A stretch of 64,000 nt of DNA from Epiperipatus broadwayi (taxonomy: Eukaryota > Onychophora > Udeonychophora > Euonychophora > Peripatidae): contig JAQFVV010006255.1 of assembly GCA_028023455.1 (NCBI GenBank), forward strand, positions 5,070,501 to 5,134,500. Reading direction: 5' to 3'. Position numbers and translations under genes: made by a program. The notes under the pieces were generated by a model, which was not told the origin of the DNA, ran no database searches, and saw only the letters and a program-made list of their open reading frames with translations. Each line of letters opens with the position of its first letter. Positions within the stretch are counted from its first letter, which is position 1. Below, in pieces: positions 1 through 10,207 of this stretch.

Positions 1-1010
1 AAAATATGGTGTATACAATTAAAACAATGCAAACCTATTTAGTACCATAATGCCTAACTACTCTTCTTGCTTCTGGACAGAAAACTTAATGTTTGGTCTG
101 ATTAAAAGTTTTTTGTACATATATATAAATATATAAATTTTCTACTTCTTCATTGCAATAATAATTTGTTGGGGCATAAAGCTGAATTATCTGTGACATT
201 TTTTTATTAAATTTAATAGCTAATCTTTTCCTCTGTTTGAAACTTCACAATGTTGTTCTTTCACTCTTTATTGATAATAAATTCTATTCCACTTGTGTTT
301 CCAATGTTTGTGCATTTGTAGTATAGTACATGACCACTTTTTAAGTCAATTGTTCCTTCACCTTTTTATTTTAATTTCACAAAGTTCAACAATGTATTAT
401 TTAATATTAGATAGGTTTTATTCCAATTTGTGAAATGTCACTTAAAAGTGATCTGCAGTTGTAAACCTAATTAAAAGGCATCATCAAATGGGTGTCTGAG
501 TCTGAAATCAGAAGATTCTTAGCATCCTCCACCATCAACCACCAACCATTGCCTTAAATGTTGATTTTATAGTCTTCTGAAAAAATAAAGGCCATAATTT
601 AGTTTTGTCTATCATGATTGTAATATCTATTTTAAAAAGTTCATTCACTTATATGTGCATTCTATCTTCAAGAAAACTCAACTCACATTTTAGTTAAAAG
701 TTATCAAGCAACTGAGAAAAAAGATCGTAGTGTTTATTAATCTTAAACTCAGAGATAAAAAGCCAATTAACTTACCACACTGTTTGATGGGTGTTAATAA
801 TGCAGCTCATGCATATTTGCATACTATGTGCATAAAGCTGCAACATTAAGAACATATGAATAGACATTAAGAATGTGCCTTTCTCAGTTCCTTTAGCACC
901 CTAAAGAGAAATCAAAGTATCCCATTTCAGTTAAAAGCAAACTCTATATATTTGACATATGTTTTATACAATATATCATAAACTTAGTACATAACTATAC
1001 ACATTTCAAT
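1..1010. other. AT-rich intergenic sequence, nothing recognised
   Basis: I see no open frame of note, no RNA gene and no transposon protein here. The sequence is AT-rich with short T and A runs. Confidence 0.5.
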
Positions 1011-1017
1011 ACTACTC

Positions 1018-1449
1018 TCATGCATGGTAGGGACTGGTTTCTGTCCACTTTTAACACTTTGTGGGATTTAATCATAAACATATGTCATCAGTTGGCCCAG
1101 ACCACAATCTCTTACACATATCTTTTTCATTGTTCACAAGATGTTACAAGCAGATAGAAACCAGTCCCTACCTTGGTTGAGAGCGGAGTAGAGAAAATTA
1201 CACTTTAGAAATATTATTCATTATTGGATAATCTCAAGTCAAATGAGTGACTAATAAAAGTTATTAATATACTTTTATTAAATGATTTGTGTTAAGGTTG
1301 TGAGGGCAGGACATTTGACATGTCAGATAAACTGTAGTATGCTGTCTATACGTATACTGAAGAAGGATAAAGATATGTGTAAGAGATTGTGGTCTGGGAC
1401 AACTGATGAGTATTAATTCAGAATGAAATGTGCATCTTGAGGATCACAG
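1018..1449. repeat. Family D inverted-repeat element, left part
   Basis: Two inverted repeats are nested here. GGTAGGGACTGGTTTCT at 1026-1042 is the exact reverse complement of 1156-1172. A second pair joins 1086-1123 to 1371-1408, and the shared core includes cccagaccacaatctctt. Similar text (gatagaaaccagt, then a gtgagag-like run and gtgaaaatta) recurs at 4488-4540, on the far side of PLE1. PLE1 therefore probably split this element. CTGATGA followed by GAAA at about 1403-1429 resembles a hammerhead core, but stem II pairing there is poor. No protein is encoded, so the class is inferred from its form only. Confidence 0.55.
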
Positions 1450-1462
1450 ATCTTTTTCACTT
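1450..1462. repeat. Target-site duplication, left of PLE1
   Basis: ATCTTTTTCACTT here is repeated exactly at 4424-4436. It abuts the left inverted arm of PLE1 directly. Confidence 0.85.
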
Positions 1463-1600
1463 AAGATGTAATATGTTGGACTATTTCCATCATTTATGAG
1501 TGAATATTGAATGTATAGAAAATTTTAAACTTTATTTAAACTTTTCAAATACAAACAACTTGTTAGTAATAACACACAAATAGACAATACAGATTAGTAA

Positions 1601-1642
1601 TTACACAACATTTCGAGTAGTATTATTCTCCACTCTTCTTCA
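1601..1642 (-). ncRNA. Hammerhead-ribozyme-like core, left arm of PLE1
   Basis: On the minus strand CTGAAGA is followed by a hairpin (GAGTGG with CTACTC) and then GAAAT. It is the same motif as in the right arm, except that the base after GAAA has changed from C to T, so it is probably weaker. Confidence 0.45.
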
Positions 1643-1664
1643 GGTGTTGCTGGCCTATATGCAC

Positions 1665-1760
1665 GGTGACAATATTCGCTTAGAAGTTGAACTCGCACCT
1701 TTAGATTCTTGTATATTGAATTCAAGGCAAACGCTCTACCAACTGAGCTATTCTGTCAAA
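1665..1760 (-). other. tRNA-like block, left-arm copy
   Basis: This is the minus-strand counterpart of the block at 4042-4136, with the same A-box sequence. A separate B-box-like run, GGTTCAAATCC, lies on the plus strand at about 1804-1814, facing the opposite way. Confidence 0.5.
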
Positions 1761-1858
1761 GGCAACATATAGTAGAAATTTGATATATTTATACTTGAGG
1801 GTTGGTTCAAATCCTCCTGAGTCCTTCAATTTTTTTTTTTTAACAAGTCTAATTATTT

Positions 1859-3283
1859 TTATTTTTTCCTAAGAGCAAGATTAATTAGAGGCTTCCATAC
1901 ATTGTGTATTGCCACACTGGGTTGACTTATAGGATTATTTACCATTGTCATATGAGCAGCTTCCTTGAATTTTCGTCTATGCATTTTTTCCTCTTTATCC
2001 AATATCTTTGTATTTTCCCACTTAAGCATGTGGTTATTAGTACATACATGATCTGCTATGGTAGACACATCTGTTTTTTCTCTTTTAACCATTAGTTTGT
2101 GTTCCTTCAAACGTTGTTCAACAGGCCGACAGGTCTCACCAATGTATTTTCTTCCACATTCACATGGTATCTCATAGATGCAGTTTTTGTTCTTCAGCAT
2201 TTCCAGTTTAGGCTTAGTGGAAGTAAGCATTCCTCGAAGTGTGGTATGGCTTTGGAAAGCAGTTCTAATATTATATTGACTGCAGATTCTTTTTAGTTTG
2301 TCCGCCATTCCTGGTATGTATGGATACACCACCGTACCAATAACTGTTTCCTCTTTTGGTGACTTTTTCTGTTGTCTATTGAAGGTTTTTCTGATGACTG
2401 CTGATGGATAACCATTCTTCATAAGCATTTGTTCTATGTGAATCTTTTCTTTTTTCAAATCACTGGTTTCTGAACAAACCTCCTTCGCTCTGTTCCATAG
2501 TGACAGTACAATTCCTTGTTTAGTGCTTCTTGTGTGATTGGATGTATATGCCAAGTATTTTCCAGTGTGTGTTGGTTTCCTATATACTGATGTTTTTACT
2601 TTACCCTGAGGGAGTCTTGTCACAAGAACATCCAAGAATGCCAATTTTTGTTCTTGTTCTGCTTCCATCGTGAAATTAATTGTAGGAGATATGTTGTTAA
2701 TGTGCGTCCAGAAAGACTGTAATTTTACCTTGCCATGTGGCCATACTACAAATGTATCATCAACATATCGAAGCCACACTTTAGGCGGACATGGAGTAGT
2801 ATTTATGGCTGTTGTTTCAAGTTCTTCCATGTAAATGTTGCTGAGCAATGGTGACAGTGACGATCCCATGGCCATCCCTCGATTTTGTTGGAAGAATTCT
2901 GAGTTATATTGAAAGTATGTTGTTGTTACATAGAATGTTAATAACTCCATTATACTATCAATAGGTAGAACTGTTCTACTTTGTAGACTGTTATCGCCAT
3001 ATAACCTTTTCCTTACAATAGACAATGCTTCATCACATGGTACATTTGTAAACAGACTTTCCACATCAAAGCTTACTAATATGTCAGTTCTTTCCATTTT
3101 CATGTTCCTGACTAATTCTACAAAGTGCTTAGAATCCCTGACGAAAGATGGTGTTCTATATGCCAATGGACTAAGAACTTCGAGAAGAAATCTTGACAAA
3201 CTTTGACAGGGTGAATTTCTAGAACAACACACACTGGAAAATACTTGGCATATACATCCAATCACACAAGAAGCACTAAACAA
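1859..3283 (-). CDS. Penelope-like reverse transcriptase/GIY-YIG polyprotein, 5'-truncated
   Basis: The 474-codon frame encodes the palm of a reverse transcriptase followed by a GIY-YIG endonuclease. Motif A is FDVESLFTNVP (about residue 73), motif B is GMAMGSSLSPL, and motif C is LRYVDDTF with the catalytic aspartates intact. The linker is followed by CIYEIPCECGRKYIGET, which matches the GIY-YIG core except that C replaces the first G. A downstream arginine lies in the RLKEH helix. Known PLE proteins start with a longer N-terminal and fingers region, which is missing, so this copy is 5'-truncated. The first 15 or so codons come from the inverted second copy, so the ATG at 3283 is not a native start. 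No internal stop or frameshift is visible in the part that remains. Confidence 0.93.
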   Translation of the reverse strand: MFSASCVIGCICQVFSSVCCSRNSPCQSLSRFLLEVLSPLAYRTPSFVRDSKHFVELVRNMKMERTDILVSFDVESLFTNVPCDEALSIVRKRLYGDNSLQSRTVLPIDSIMELLTFYVTTTYFQYNSEFFQQNRGMAMGSSLSPLLSNIYMEELETTAINTTPCPPKVWLRYVDDTFVVWPHGKVKLQSFWTHINNISPTINFTMEAEQEQKLAFLDVLVTRLPQGKVKTSVYRKPTHTGKYLAYTSNHTRSTKQGIVLSLWNRAKEVCSETSDLKKEKIHIEQMLMKNGYPSAVIRKTFNRQQKKSPKEETVIGTVVYPYIPGMADKLKRICSQYNIRTAFQSHTTLRGMLTSTKPKLEMLKNKNCIYEIPCECGRKYIGETCRPVEQRLKEHKLMVKREKTDVSTIADHVCTNNHMLKWENTKILDKEEKMHRRKFKEAAHMTMVNNPISQPSVAIHNVWKPLINLALRKK

Positions 3284-3940
3284 GGAATTGTACTGTCACT
3301 ATGGAACAGAGCGAAGGAGGTTTGTTCAGAAACCAGTGATTTGAAAAAAGAAAAGATTCACATAGAACAAATGCTTATGAAGAATGGTTATCCATCAGCA
3401 GTCATCAGAAAAACCTTCAATAGACAACAGAAAAAGTCACCAAAAGAGGAAACAGTTATTGGTACGGTGGTGTATCCATACATACCAGGAATGGCGGACA
3501 AACTAAAAAGAATCTGCAGTCAATATAATATTAGAACTGCTTTCCATAGCCATACCACATTTCGAGGAATGCTTACTTCCACTAAGCCTAAACTGGAAAT
3601 GCTGAAGAACAAAAACTGCATCTATGAGATACCATGTGAATGTGGAAGAAAATACATTGGTGAGACCTGTCGGCCTGTTGAACAACGTTTGAAGGAACAC
3701 AAACTAATGGTTAAAAGAGAAAAAACAGATGTGTCTACCATAGCAGATCATGTATGTACTAATGACCACATGCTTAAGTGGAAAAATACAAAGATATTGG
3801 ATAAAGAGGAAAAAATGCATAGACGAAAATTCAAGGAAGCTGCTCATATGACAATGGTAAATAATCCTATAAGTCAACCCAGTGTGGCAATACACAATAT
3901 ATGGAAGCCTCTAATTAATCTTGCTCTTAGGAAAAAATAA
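3245..3940 (+). CDS. Second, shorter copy of the same PLE protein C-terminus
   Basis: This 231-codon frame repeats the last 230 or so residues of the minus-strand protein. It holds the linker and the whole GIY-YIG domain, with CIYEIPCECGRKYIGET at about residue 127. Only a few residues differ (for example N/D and E/K near HMLKW). It lacks all catalytic reverse-transcriptase motifs because the copy is truncated at about 3226, so it would be at most a nuclease fragment. It ends at the same LALRKK terminus as the other copy. Confidence 0.88.
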   Translation: MAYTSNHTRSTKQGIVLSLWNRAKEVCSETSDLKKEKIHIEQMLMKNGYPSAVIRKTFNRQQKKSPKEETVIGTVVYPYIPGMADKLKRICSQYNIRTAFHSHTTFRGMLTSTKPKLEMLKNKNCIYEIPCECGRKYIGETCRPVEQRLKEHKLMVKREKTDVSTIADHVCTNDHMLKWKNTKILDKEEKMHRRKFKEAAHMTMVNNPISQPSVAIHNIWKPLINLALRKK

Positions 3941-4041
3941 AAATAATTAGACTTGTTAAAAAAAAAAAAAAATTGAAGGACTCAGGAGGATTTGAACCAA
4001 CCCTCAAGTATAAATATATCAAATTTCTACTATATGTTGCC

Positions 4042-4136
4042 TTTGACAGAATAGCTCAGTTGGTAGAGCGTTTGCCTTGAATTCAATATACAAGAATCTA
4101 AAGGTGTGAGTTCAACTTCTAAGTGAATATTGTCAC
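4042..4136 (+). other. tRNA-like block inside the PLE1 arm
   Basis: ATAGCTCAGTTGGTAGAGCG (4051-4070) is a textbook tRNA D-arm and A box. GAGTTCAACTTC (about 4108-4119) resembles a T-loop and B box. The outer ends GACA (4045-4048) and TGTC (4131-4134) can pair as part of an acceptor stem. The anticodon and T stems do not fold cleanly, so this looks like a tRNA-derived relic rather than a working tRNA gene. The same block lies inverted in the left arm at about 1665-1760. Confidence 0.55.
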
Positions 4137-4158
4137 TGTGCATATAGGCCAGCAACAC

Positions 4159-4200
4159 CTGAAGAAGAGTGGAGAATAATACTACTCGAAACGTTGTGTA
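4159..4200 (+). ncRNA. Hammerhead-ribozyme-like core, right arm of PLE1
   Basis: CTGAAGA (4159-4165) fits the CUGANGA core. Stem II pairs GAGTGG (4167-4172) with CTACTC (4182-4187), with one G-U pair. GAAAC follows at once. A very short stem III (CG with TG) ends in TA, which fits a UH cleavage site. Hammerhead ribozymes in PLE terminal repeats are established (Cervera and de la Pena). I could not see a good stem I, so activity is uncertain. Confidence 0.6.
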
Positions 4201-4423
4201 ATTACTAACCTGTATTGTCTATTTGTGTGTTATTACTAACAAGTTGTTTGTATTTGAAAAGTTTAAATAAAGTTGTGTGTTATTACTAACAAGTTGTTTG
4301 TATTTGAAAAGTTTAAATAAAGTTTAAAATTTTCTATACATTCAATATTCACTCATAAATGATGGAAATAGTCCAACATATTACATCTTATAATATACCA
4401 TCATTACTAACCTTCAGACAAAT

Positions 4424-4436
4424 ATCTTTTTCACTT
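4424..4436. repeat. Target-site duplication, right of PLE1
   Basis: Exact copy of 1450-1462. Confidence 0.85.
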
Positions 4437-5396
4437 GTTTTTAGTCACATGTTTATGATTACATCCCTCCACAAGGTAATAAAAATGATAGAAACCAGTT
4501 CTTATCTTGCGTGAGAGTCGTGCAGTGAAAATTATAGTATAGAAGTAGTACAATTAGTGTGAACAATCTTGGATGCATTATAAAGATGAATGTATTTTAC
4601 ATGTTTTTAAAGCATACCTGAAATTAATTGTGTGTTTGACAAAGACATTATTTATTCTGAATGACTATTCCACAAGACAATATAAGTTTGAGATTTAACT
4701 TGAATTAGTATAGATTTCGTAAGATTTAGAACATATCAAATTGAGGCCTTTTTTTGCAGATAAAAAAGCATGATGTCCTGATTGACAAGATGTCATGTGC
4801 CCCAGATATATGCTTTTATTACGGACATAAGCTATTATAAGCAGTTTTAATAGCCACAACCAAGGGCTATAGTAGGCGAGTATTTGACCAAGAATGGCAT
4901 TCACTATCTAAACTTTCATAATGAGATAAAGCTTTTATTTTTCATTTTATATACGTACTTTTTTTTTTTTTAGCATTTATATTTTTTAAGCAACAAGAAA
5001 AATCTTGTTTATGTTTTGAAGTGAACACAGAATAAATATTTTAAATTCATTTGGTCATCCTGTTTTGTTAATCATTATAATTATCCACCAATTAGATTCT
5101 GGTATTGTACTGGATTTATATACAAACAATTTGTTTTTAAGTTTTGTTTTATTAAAAAAAAAAATCGTTATTTATCTTTGAAGTAAAATTATAAATAAGA
5201 AGGAAAAAAAATCAATTCACTAAGTAGAAATAGATTTCTATTTTAAAAATTATTAAGTCTTTATTTATTTATTTTCACATTGACTGTTGTGAAAAAAATT
5301 GATGCCTTTATAGATGGAAATAAATTTCTATTGTCGTGCAGGAGAGGTCGTTACAATCGCAAGCATTAATAGTCATGCGTATAAATACCCACCAGC
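4437..5396. other. 5' flank of the ENTR1-like gene
   Basis: The first 110 bases (to about 4545) look like the remainder of the family D element split by PLE1. The rest is AT-rich with poly-T and poly-A runs. A TATAAAT-like run (5380-5386) lies only about 10 bases before the ATG, too close to act as a normal TATA box for this start. A TAA at 5382-5384 is in frame with the ATG at 5397, which limits the coding region on the 5' side. Confidence 0.45.
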
Positions 5397-5559
5397 ATGG
5401 CTGAAGGTGGGAATGAGAATGGTTCTTCAGATAACCCCTTTTCGTTTCAAAAATTTGTAAAACGAAATAATGGAAAGACAAAGGAAGAAGAAAATAATAG
5501 TAAACATGATGAAGATTTAAATGATTTATCAAGAAAAAAAGAAAATCAAATTACAGAAG
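5397..5559 (+). CDS. ENTR1: ENTR1-like protein, exon 1 (residues 1-54 and first base of codon 55)
   Basis: The ATG at 5397 has a strong Kozak context (A at -3, G at +4) and is the first ATG after an in-frame TAA at 5382. The exon encodes a polar N-terminus holding DNPFSFQKFVKRN at residues 12-24. In vertebrate ENTR1 (SDCCAG3) a similar NPFSFREFLK-type motif lies in the N-terminal region. ENTR1 is an endosomal coiled-coil protein involved in endosome-to-surface trafficking and in cytokinesis and cilium functions. The exon ends in phase 1 at a good donor (GAAG before GTAGGA). The rest of the exon is Asn-, Lys- and Glu-rich with no domain. The identity rests on the motif here plus the matching exon 2; another protein with the same short motif is possible. 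Confidence 0.7.
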
Positions 5560-6599
5560 GTAGGATCTAATTGTTTTGCTTCTGTTTATGTCACGAAGGT
5601 GGTAAAATAATATATATGCAAATTAATATTAAACTTTGAAATTCAAAAGAACATCCTTTAATTGGAAAACTTTGAAAAGAACATAAATAATATATTGCTT
5701 TATTAACTTTAATTTTATAGTCATATTCGTAAAAATTGTAAACAGTTTGGTGACATATAAATTTCTATAATTATAAAATGAAACCGCAATCAAGCAGCTT
5801 TAAATTTAATTAATTATTACGAATTTTTTAGAATTTTAAAACATTTTTATTCAGCGTTGGCATTTTTTTAATTTGACAGCTGTAGATGGTACTTATTTCT
5901 GTTTTGGAATATGAATGTATATGTATACATGTAAAATGGTATGCTCATTAAAATTAACAAATGGAACCATTGACCACATAGAAATTATGATTTAAATTTA
6001 TACAGATATACATACAAAAAAACTTCAAGAATCAATTAAACTTTTGAAAACAGATTTAATGCATCTCCACCATTCAAGAAGTATTACTCTTTTTATGTAT
6101 GTTTATAATATAAGTATATGTAAAGGCAGATAAATACTGACTACAAATAATAAGATTGCAACAAAAGAATATGGTAGGCATTGTTTATCTACAACTCCTT
6201 GAGGTTCTAAGATTAGATAATTTTATATATGCATAAATTAGGCGTATAGTTTCTACTTAACACAATTTTTGAATTTATAGCAATCCTATTACTCAAGTAA
6301 AAGCTAGTAAGATTGAACATATATATATATTTAAAAATTGCAATCGTATCATTTACCCATATAGTTGTAGACATTGAAAAAAAAAAAAGAAGACTAATGC
6401 TAAAATGGATTTGGACTTATCAGGTCTCCTTATTTAGATATTTCAAATTTATTCCTAAATGTCACAGATAGATTCTTTTGTTTGTTTTGATGCACATTAT
6501 TTAAATGTATTCTTCAAATTGTACATTTTTTTTAGTAAGCATCTGCTCACAATAATCATTTTGTAATAATAAATAACTACATACATACATGTAGCAACC

Positions 6600-7440
6600 A
6601 TATGGCCACTCGAACTAAAAAGAAAGATAAGCAAAACTCAAAAAATGAGTTTTGCCATGACTATACAACTCATCTCAACCACAAAATACATCTTCATATA
6701 GAACATGTTGATCTTTTTTTCTATTTGATTAATATTTTGTGATGCTGTCTTAATTCCTTTAGCAGAAACTTTTTCTTTCTGAAATACTTCATCACTATGC
6801 TTAGTTGTAGTGCTGCAATATATTCTCAGCCAAATTTTTCCCAATGCAAATAATCAATATTGCATTTCTTTAAAATGTCTTTGGGATATTCCTATCATTT
6901 CCACGAATACCATGCTCAAATTCTTCATGAAACAGTCCTTTGGATAAAAAGTCTTGCATTGTTCATTTGTTTTACATAACTTTACAATAGTGGAGTCTAT
7001 AGTATTATATCCGTGTAAGTTGAAGAACATATTAATTGTTTTTATGTTTTCTAATGCTTTAATATTACATTAATAGGATGTTAAAGCCTCATTTCCATAC
7101 AATAAATTATAGTTAATTTAATTGCAATAATTATTTGCTTATGATAAAATACTCTTATTATTTGGCTTGCTAAAAGCAGCAGCAGCATGTTGGAGTCTGT
7201 ATTGTATCTCAGCAGGTAAATCCATCTTTCTATTTATAAAACTACTAAATTATTTAATGTGGATTACATTCTCAAGCTGATAACCATCTATGCTAAAAGT
7301 TGCTGAGGATTGTTTTTCTTTCACTGACTGATAATTACAAATTATTTTTTATTAGTTCAGAAAATATATCTCAGGCTTAGATGTAGACATACTAAAAGTT
7401 CTACTTTCAACCATTCATCTTGAAATAAGGCACTATAATT
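6600..7440 (-). mobile_element. LINE relic (reverse transcriptase C-terminus)
   Basis: Minus-strand frames match the C-terminal part of the LINE at 57.8-61.1 kb: stretches around 6640-6850 parallel 57880-58030, and the block around 7130-7330 parallels 58330-58560 (the same order of short matches such as agcatg and gctgataaccatc). Stops and frameshifts are frequent. Only the 3' part of the element is present. It encodes nothing intact. Confidence 0.6.
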
Positions 7441-7579
7441 TTTATTTTTTCTAAAAAATTAAGAACAATCTATTTAAACTTAAATTTATAGGCTATCACA
7501 TCTTATAACTGTCAAAAAAAAAAATCACCAGTAACTAAATAAGTTTTACATTTGCCTGCCAAAGAATATAAAAGTAAAT

Positions 7580-7772
7580 TTTTTTTCATATGTTTTTTTC
7601 GTACATTTTATTATATCTAAACGTTATTTATGATCAATTACAAAATAAAGGAAATCCATTATGCTGTTTTTTTCATATAAATTATAAAAATAATAACAAA
7701 AATATTATATCTAAACATTATTTCTGATCAATTACGAAATAAAGGAAGTCCATTATGCTGGTTTTTTCGTAT
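7580..7772. repeat. 94-bp imperfect tandem duplication
   Basis: The run ttatatctaaac plus some 50 following bases, ending tccattatgctg, occurs at 7611 and again at 7705 with a few substitutions. Confidence 0.75.
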
Positions 7773-8088
7773 GAATAACAAAAATATATATAACAGCTAT
7801 ATAAAGTATGTATATTAATAATTATACATAAAAAACCATTGCCAGCACATGATTTTATGCTCCTAGTAAATGTTGAATGTCTATCTTTAACATTAACCTA
7901 TTATTACATGCAAAGTGCTATCTACAATTTTGTAATAGAAAAAAAAATAACAGTAATAAGATATGAGTAAAACAATAAAATTATGATACAGCAATCCAGA
8001 TAGCTAGAAATTCATTAAAGGTTAAAGCACATTAATTATATAATATAATAAAAATATTCTTTATACAACTTTATATGTGCTACCTTAT

Positions 8089-8510
8089 TTGATAATTTTC
8101 CATTCATTTTAAGTTGACCATTTATTAATAAAATTATTTGAAGTTTTATGAATATTCGTACAATTATTTATATTATGCTTAATATAATGATTTACATATT
8201 TGTCTTCTTTTTGGATCTTTAATGTAATTTAAAGGTTTAATATATTTTAGCTTCTCTTATGTCAATATTTTAAGTGGTGAATGTATAATGTAGATTTTGC
8301 ATTACGTTCTTTGGCTGTTTCATCTAACTGTTTCTCTATATGTCCATATTAAATCATATTGCAATTATCACAATTTTATATAAAATTCTTTTTTGTATTT
8401 TATATTGTCTTTTATAATTACACATTAATTTTTTTAGATTTACTATTTGACCATCCAATATTTATGTATTTATCAATCATAAAAAATAGTTTGGTAAAAA
8501 ATGGATCACA
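8089..8510 (-). pseudogene. Family B PLE relic, minus-oriented arm
   Basis: Minus-strand pieces resemble the GIY-YIG end of the family B PLE protein seen at 26.96-28.27 kb: INIGWSNSK-like, then a tyrosine-rich nuclease core, then an EH(N)A-like helix and an NIYKTS-like tail. Many stops. It faces the plus-oriented arm starting at 8524, the same head-to-head layout as PLE1. Confidence 0.6.
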
Positions 8511-8523
8511 CGTTTATATTATC

Positions 8524-8950
8524 CAAACTTAGAATACATTAATAAAAAACAAAAATTATATTGATAATCATATAAATATTGGATGGTTAAAAAGTAAAAG
8601 TTTAGAAAAGTTAATATATAATTATAAAATAAGTGACAGTATAAACTACAAAAAAGTAGTCTTATGTAAAATTAATTGTGACAATTATAATATGATTTAC
8701 TATGAACATACATGAAAAAATTAAAGAACATAACAATGCAGTTAATAGAAGATATGATAAATCTGCTTAGACATAAAATAGATGTTATAAAAAATATTGA
8801 TCTTTAAACTACATTAATGATTTCAAAAGAAGACAAACATATAAAATATATATTAAGCAGAATATAAATAATTGTATGGATATTTATAAAACTTCAATAA
8901 ATTTAGTCAATAACTGGTCAACTAAAAATGAATGAAAAATTGTATAAGGT
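8524..8950 (+). pseudogene. Family B PLE relic, plus-oriented arm
   Basis: The plus strand encodes broken pieces in the order HINIGWLKSK, KINCDNYNMIYYEHT (a GIY-YIG core with G lost from YYG) and NNCMDIYKTSINLVNNW, followed by a stop. These match the last third of the family B PLE protein. The matching terminal region appears only at about 9995-10110, beyond an inserted DNA transposon. Confidence 0.65.
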
Positions 8951-8956
8951 AATATG

Positions 8957-9852
8957 CGAGGGGGACCCAAAAATAAATGGAATTTTTATAATAAAAAATT
9001 GTATATTAATTTTTAAGTGTTGCAAATTGAATCACTTTCAAGATATAGTCTATTTAATGTAATGTAACTGTTCTAAACAAGTTCATTTTTTGAAATAACC
9101 TGGAAACACTTGCAAAATTATGCATTTTAATGCCTCCATTGTTTGTTTTGTTCACTACTTCTAAATCTGAAAAAAAAAAAGAGAGATACATTTTTTCATT
9201 TGAGAGATTAAGAAGATTGTACAGAATGTGACTGATGAATAAGCTGGGTCATGCTGAATTTAATTAAAAACTGTTTACATTCTAGCTTTATGCACTAGCT
9301 ATGCTGTCATGATTAAACATGCACTTCTCACTTTGCTACTAAATAGGGCGTACGTTTTATTGCACCACAAAAAAGTTTTGGAACTTGTAGATTTTAAATG
9401 CCTGATCATTACGAATGAAATCTGGGGGAACAATTGCACTTTGTATCCAAAAAAACCAGCAGCATCTTGATATTTGACTACACTTACCACACTTTTTAGG
9501 GATGTGGCAAATTTAACATTTCTGTTACCTCATGCATAAACTTGTGTTTTTCCAGAGCAACTTGCTTGAAACTCTTTCAAGTATTACAACTATTTTACCT
9601 GCCAATTTCTCTAAAAGAAACAGAAATTCACTTTGGTCCAACTTTTCAGCCTTTCCAAAAATTGACAAATATGTGAAAAATACTTAACAAAAAAAATGTG
9701 CTACATGTGACCATGATTTTTCACAATGACATCATTTGGCAGATTGATGTAGAAAGGTCTTCACAAAAGATATCTAGAAGCAAAAGCATATATTACAATA
9801 GATGTGGCTACCAGAGAACGATTTCAGATTATTTTTGGATCATTCCTCATAT
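8957..9852. mobile_element. TIR-bounded DNA transposon inserted in a PLE relic
   Basis: The left end GAGGGGGACCCAAAAATAA is mirrored at the right end (reverse complement GAGGAATGATCCAAAAATAA, with a one-base gap). Size is about 0.9 kb. It sits between two parts of a family B PLE relic, which fixes its insertion as later. Interior frames on the minus strand are broken and I recognise no transposase, so the superfamily is open. Size, ends and an ATAT-rich target would suit a Tc1/mariner-type element. Confidence 0.55.
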
Positions 9853-9989
9853 ATAAAGTTGTATAAAGCATGTTTTTATTTATTTTATGTTTGGTTATAT
9901 TATATAGTAATTTTTTTTTATTCATGTTTTATTATTGTTGGTATTTTTACTCCTATTACAAAACTGTACATAATGCTTTATGTGAAATA

Positions 9990-10110
9990 GTACATTAATG
10001 TTTAAAATAGATGTTCACTATATTTGATAAGGGCACAAAATTTTGTGTCGAAAAAGGCTTTTATGTATAATGATTAATATTTATCAGTGACGAAGCGTGA
10101 CTTTTTTAGG
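9990..10110 (+). repeat. Family B PLE terminal repeat, displaced part
   Basis: The sequence from gatgttcact through aagggcac to cgaaaaaggctttta parallels 54428-54504 in the better-preserved PLE2. At 10024 TTGATAA is followed by a 9-bp hairpin (10032-10049) and GAAA, the hammerhead-like order with C-to-T and G-to-A changes in the core. Confidence 0.6.
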
Positions 10111-10207
10111 AACGAAAACACACTACATAATCTTTTTTAATAATGTTTTTATTTTACTTGACACAATAATTTTTATGTAATAGCTAATATATACATATTA
10201 CATACAT

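Larger units (their letters stand above)
1463..4423. mobile_element. PLE1: Penelope-like retroelement with inverted partial copy
   Basis: This is a 2.96 kb insertion. The main copy reads on the minus strand (about 1463-3229) and is joined head to head with a second, 5'-truncated copy on the plus strand (about 3226-4390). The two arms match for about 1.1 kb with only scattered differences. The junction sits at a short shared run (aacacacactgg). A 33-bp tail at 4391-4423 separates the right arm from its target duplication. The right arm also has a 50-bp tandem duplication (units starting at 4224 and 4274) that the left arm lacks. Inverted terminal copies, a short target duplication and a reverse transcriptase fused to a GIY-YIG nuclease are typical of Penelope elements. 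The low divergence between arms suggests a fairly recent insertion. Confidence 0.92.
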
